This document shows positions 63,141 through 64,000 of a stretch of DNA of 64,000 nucleotides, one piece after another. The stretch covers positions 1-64,000 of the forward strand of contig SUZB01000010.1 in NCBI GenBank assembly GCA_015060115.1, in the 5' to 3' direction. The notes beneath the pieces are model-generated. The model searched no databases. It worked only from the letters and a program-made list of their open reading frames with translations, and was not told the DNA's origin. The translations under genes were made by a program, and so were the position numbers. The DNA is from Rikenellaceae bacterium (lineage in GTDB: Bacteria; Bacteroidota; Bacteroidia; Bacteroidales; Rikenellaceae). How positions within the stretch are numbered: the stretch's first letter is position 1; each line of letters begins with the position of its first letter.

Positions 63141-63246
63141 GTTATTAGTTGTTAGAGTTTTAAGACAATAAGAGCTTATGACTTTAAGACCTTAGGATTT
63201 TTCTCCTATCGTCTTTTCGTCTTACTTGTCCTATCGTCTTAAAAAT
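63141..63246. repeat. Composite intergenic repeat (short)
   Basis: It has 'gttattagttgttagag', then 9-mers related to 'gactttaag/accttagga' and 'gtcttactt/gtcctatcg'. It separates the converging lipoprotein operon and cyclo-ligase gene. A small GCAAAAAGTGGC/GTTTTTTGC hairpin precedes it at about 63112-63132. Confidence 0.7.
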
Positions 63247-63254
63247 CTCATTGC

Positions 63255-63791
63255 TCATTCAAAAACTACTCTGTCCACCAAGATATCGTGCTTGTCGGTG
63301 GGTAGCTCATCGAATATCTGACAGCCAAACGCAACACCCACTTTATAGGCGCTAAAGCCTTCGAGCGACATATATTTATCGTAGAAGCCACCGCCACGAC
63401 CAAGACGCGCACCAGCGAGCGTGAAGGCGCGCGCAGGAACGATGATAAGGTCTATCTCTCGGGGTGCTACCTCATCATTGCCAATAGGCTCCTCGATGCC
63501 GTAGGCGCCAACCACGATGCGGTCGGGCGAGTAGTCGTAGAAACGCATTATATCGCCCTCGACACGCGGAACAACTATGCGCTTGCCCAACTTCAGCCAG
63601 CGCTCCAAAATCTCCTTGGTGGGCACCTCGTCGGGCATAGCGACAAAGGCCGCCACACACTGAGCCTTATGGAAGCTATCGAGAGCCTCCACTCTATCGA
63701 ATATCGAGCGTGCTTCAGCCATTCGCTCCTCAGGGCTTAATGACTTAATTCGCTGTCGTACCTCGCGGCGAATATCACTTTTTTCCATCAT
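63255..63791 (-). CDS. 5-formyltetrahydrofolate cyclo-ligase
   Basis: Converts 5-formyl-THF to 5,10-methenyl-THF with ATP. The 178-aa protein has KSDIRREVRQRIKSLSPEERMAEA at the N-terminus, KRIVVPRV, LIIVPARAFTLAGARLGRGGGFYDKYM (the family signature) and KVGVAFGCQIFDELPTDKHDILVD. Length fits the family. It lies head-to-head with a gene that starts at the right edge. Confidence 0.93.
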   Translation of the reverse strand: MMEKSDIRREVRQRIKSLSPEERMAEARSIFDRVEALDSFHKAQCVAAFVAMPDEVPTKEILERWLKLGKRIVVPRVEGDIMRFYDYSPDRIVVGAYGIEEPIGNDEVAPREIDLIIVPARAFTLAGARLGRGGGFYDKYMSLEGFSAYKVGVAFGCQIFDELPTDKHDILVDRVVFE

Positions 63792-63838
63792 AATCCAAAC
63801 TTTTTCTCATTTTACATAGTAAAAAGGGCGTTTCGCTA

Positions 63839-63984
63839 TTGCAAAGTTACAAAGATTTGCTAACTTTGCATAGCTTTATGCCGTGTTTTATGCACGGTGG
63901 CGCCCATCTTGTTAAGGATAGGTGCGCTTCGAGGGACATTGTACGCAAACAAAACTATTTACAAATATAACTTAATTTATTACA
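63839..63984 (+). promoter_or_regulatory. Promoter and structured leader of the gene at the right edge
   Basis: TTG (63839-63841), 19 bp, TAACTTTG (63861-63868). The leader (about 63875-63984) has a CCGTG/CACGG hairpin and a GCGC...GCGC stem followed by 'cgagggacattg'. Its -7 region (TAACTTTGCAT) is the same as that of pckA. No known riboswitch is recognised. Confidence 0.5.
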
Positions 63985-64000
63985 CTATGAGCTGTTTCCT
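63985..64000 (+). CDS. Start of a truncated gene at the window edge
   Basis: An ATG with the codons for Met-Ser-Cys-Phe follows the promoter and leader described for 63839-63984. Only five codons are in the window, so no identification is possible. Confidence 0.4.

Overview
The window looks like a chromosomal segment from a Bacteroidales bacterium of moderate GC, possibly Rikenellaceae/Alistipes-like, though the genus is a guess. The grounds are Bacteroidetes-type promoters throughout (TTTG, 19-20 bp, TAnnTTTG), many BACON-domain lipoproteins with Cys lipoboxes, the short primary sigma factor, DUF4837, DUF4954 and Omp28-type families, and menaquinone synthesis by the futalosine route (mqnA, mqnE). 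The left edge is the 5' end of a 16S rRNA gene on the minus strand, preceded by three tandem promoters.

Layout. 0.6-11 kb: housekeeping genes (Ric/ScdA iron-sulfur repair, MFS transporter, TPR protein, era, primary sigma factor, efp, ubiX, polysaccharide deacetylase). 11-21 kb: a DUF4837 lipoprotein, then a first cluster of paralogous surface lipoproteins (BACON domains plus two recurrent uncharacterised modules). 21-41 kb: dense housekeeping genes, including YgiQ, RluD, an MqnE-PASTA fusion, LptF/G, Tgt, an ECF sigma factor, RsmG, TrxB, RNase Z, TrmH, PdxA, ThrS and IF-3. 41.9-44.6 kb: a two-gene surface-modification operon (LuxE-like; LicD-GT2 fusion). 44.9-47.9 kb: pckA and obg. 48.0-50.7 kb: an accessory island at tRNA-Thr(GGT) that carries repeated tRNA 3' fragments and a compact CRISPR locus. 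51-53.5 kb: L31, mqnA, corA. 53.6-63.1 kb: a second lipoprotein cluster with a frameshifted CotH-type gene. The right end holds 5-formyl-THF cyclo-ligase and the start of one more gene.

The most interesting system is at 48.5-50.65 kb. A 488-residue RuvC nuclease has the layout of the miniature Cas12f (formerly Cas14/V-U3) effectors: RuvC D/E/D residues, a four-cysteine zinc finger and a GHG linker motif. About 215 bp downstream, on the same strand, is an array of four 36-bp repeats with three 29-30 bp spacers. The gap between them has its own promoter and several predicted stem-loops, as expected for a tracrRNA. No cas1, cas2 or cas4 lies in the window. The locus sits just behind tRNA-Thr, after two extra copies of the tRNA 3' end, suggesting arrival by site-specific integration.

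Intergenic DNA is unusual. Many gaps are filled by composite repeats with a 9-bp period, by a 7-bp-period 'taacaac'-type repeat, by a recurring terminator hairpin, by a 125-bp MITE-like element (two copies), by a 114-bp perfect inverted pair around two lipoprotein genes, and by two large palindromic elements. Coordinates and motifs were read by eye, and family names come from recalled family features. No database or folding search was run.
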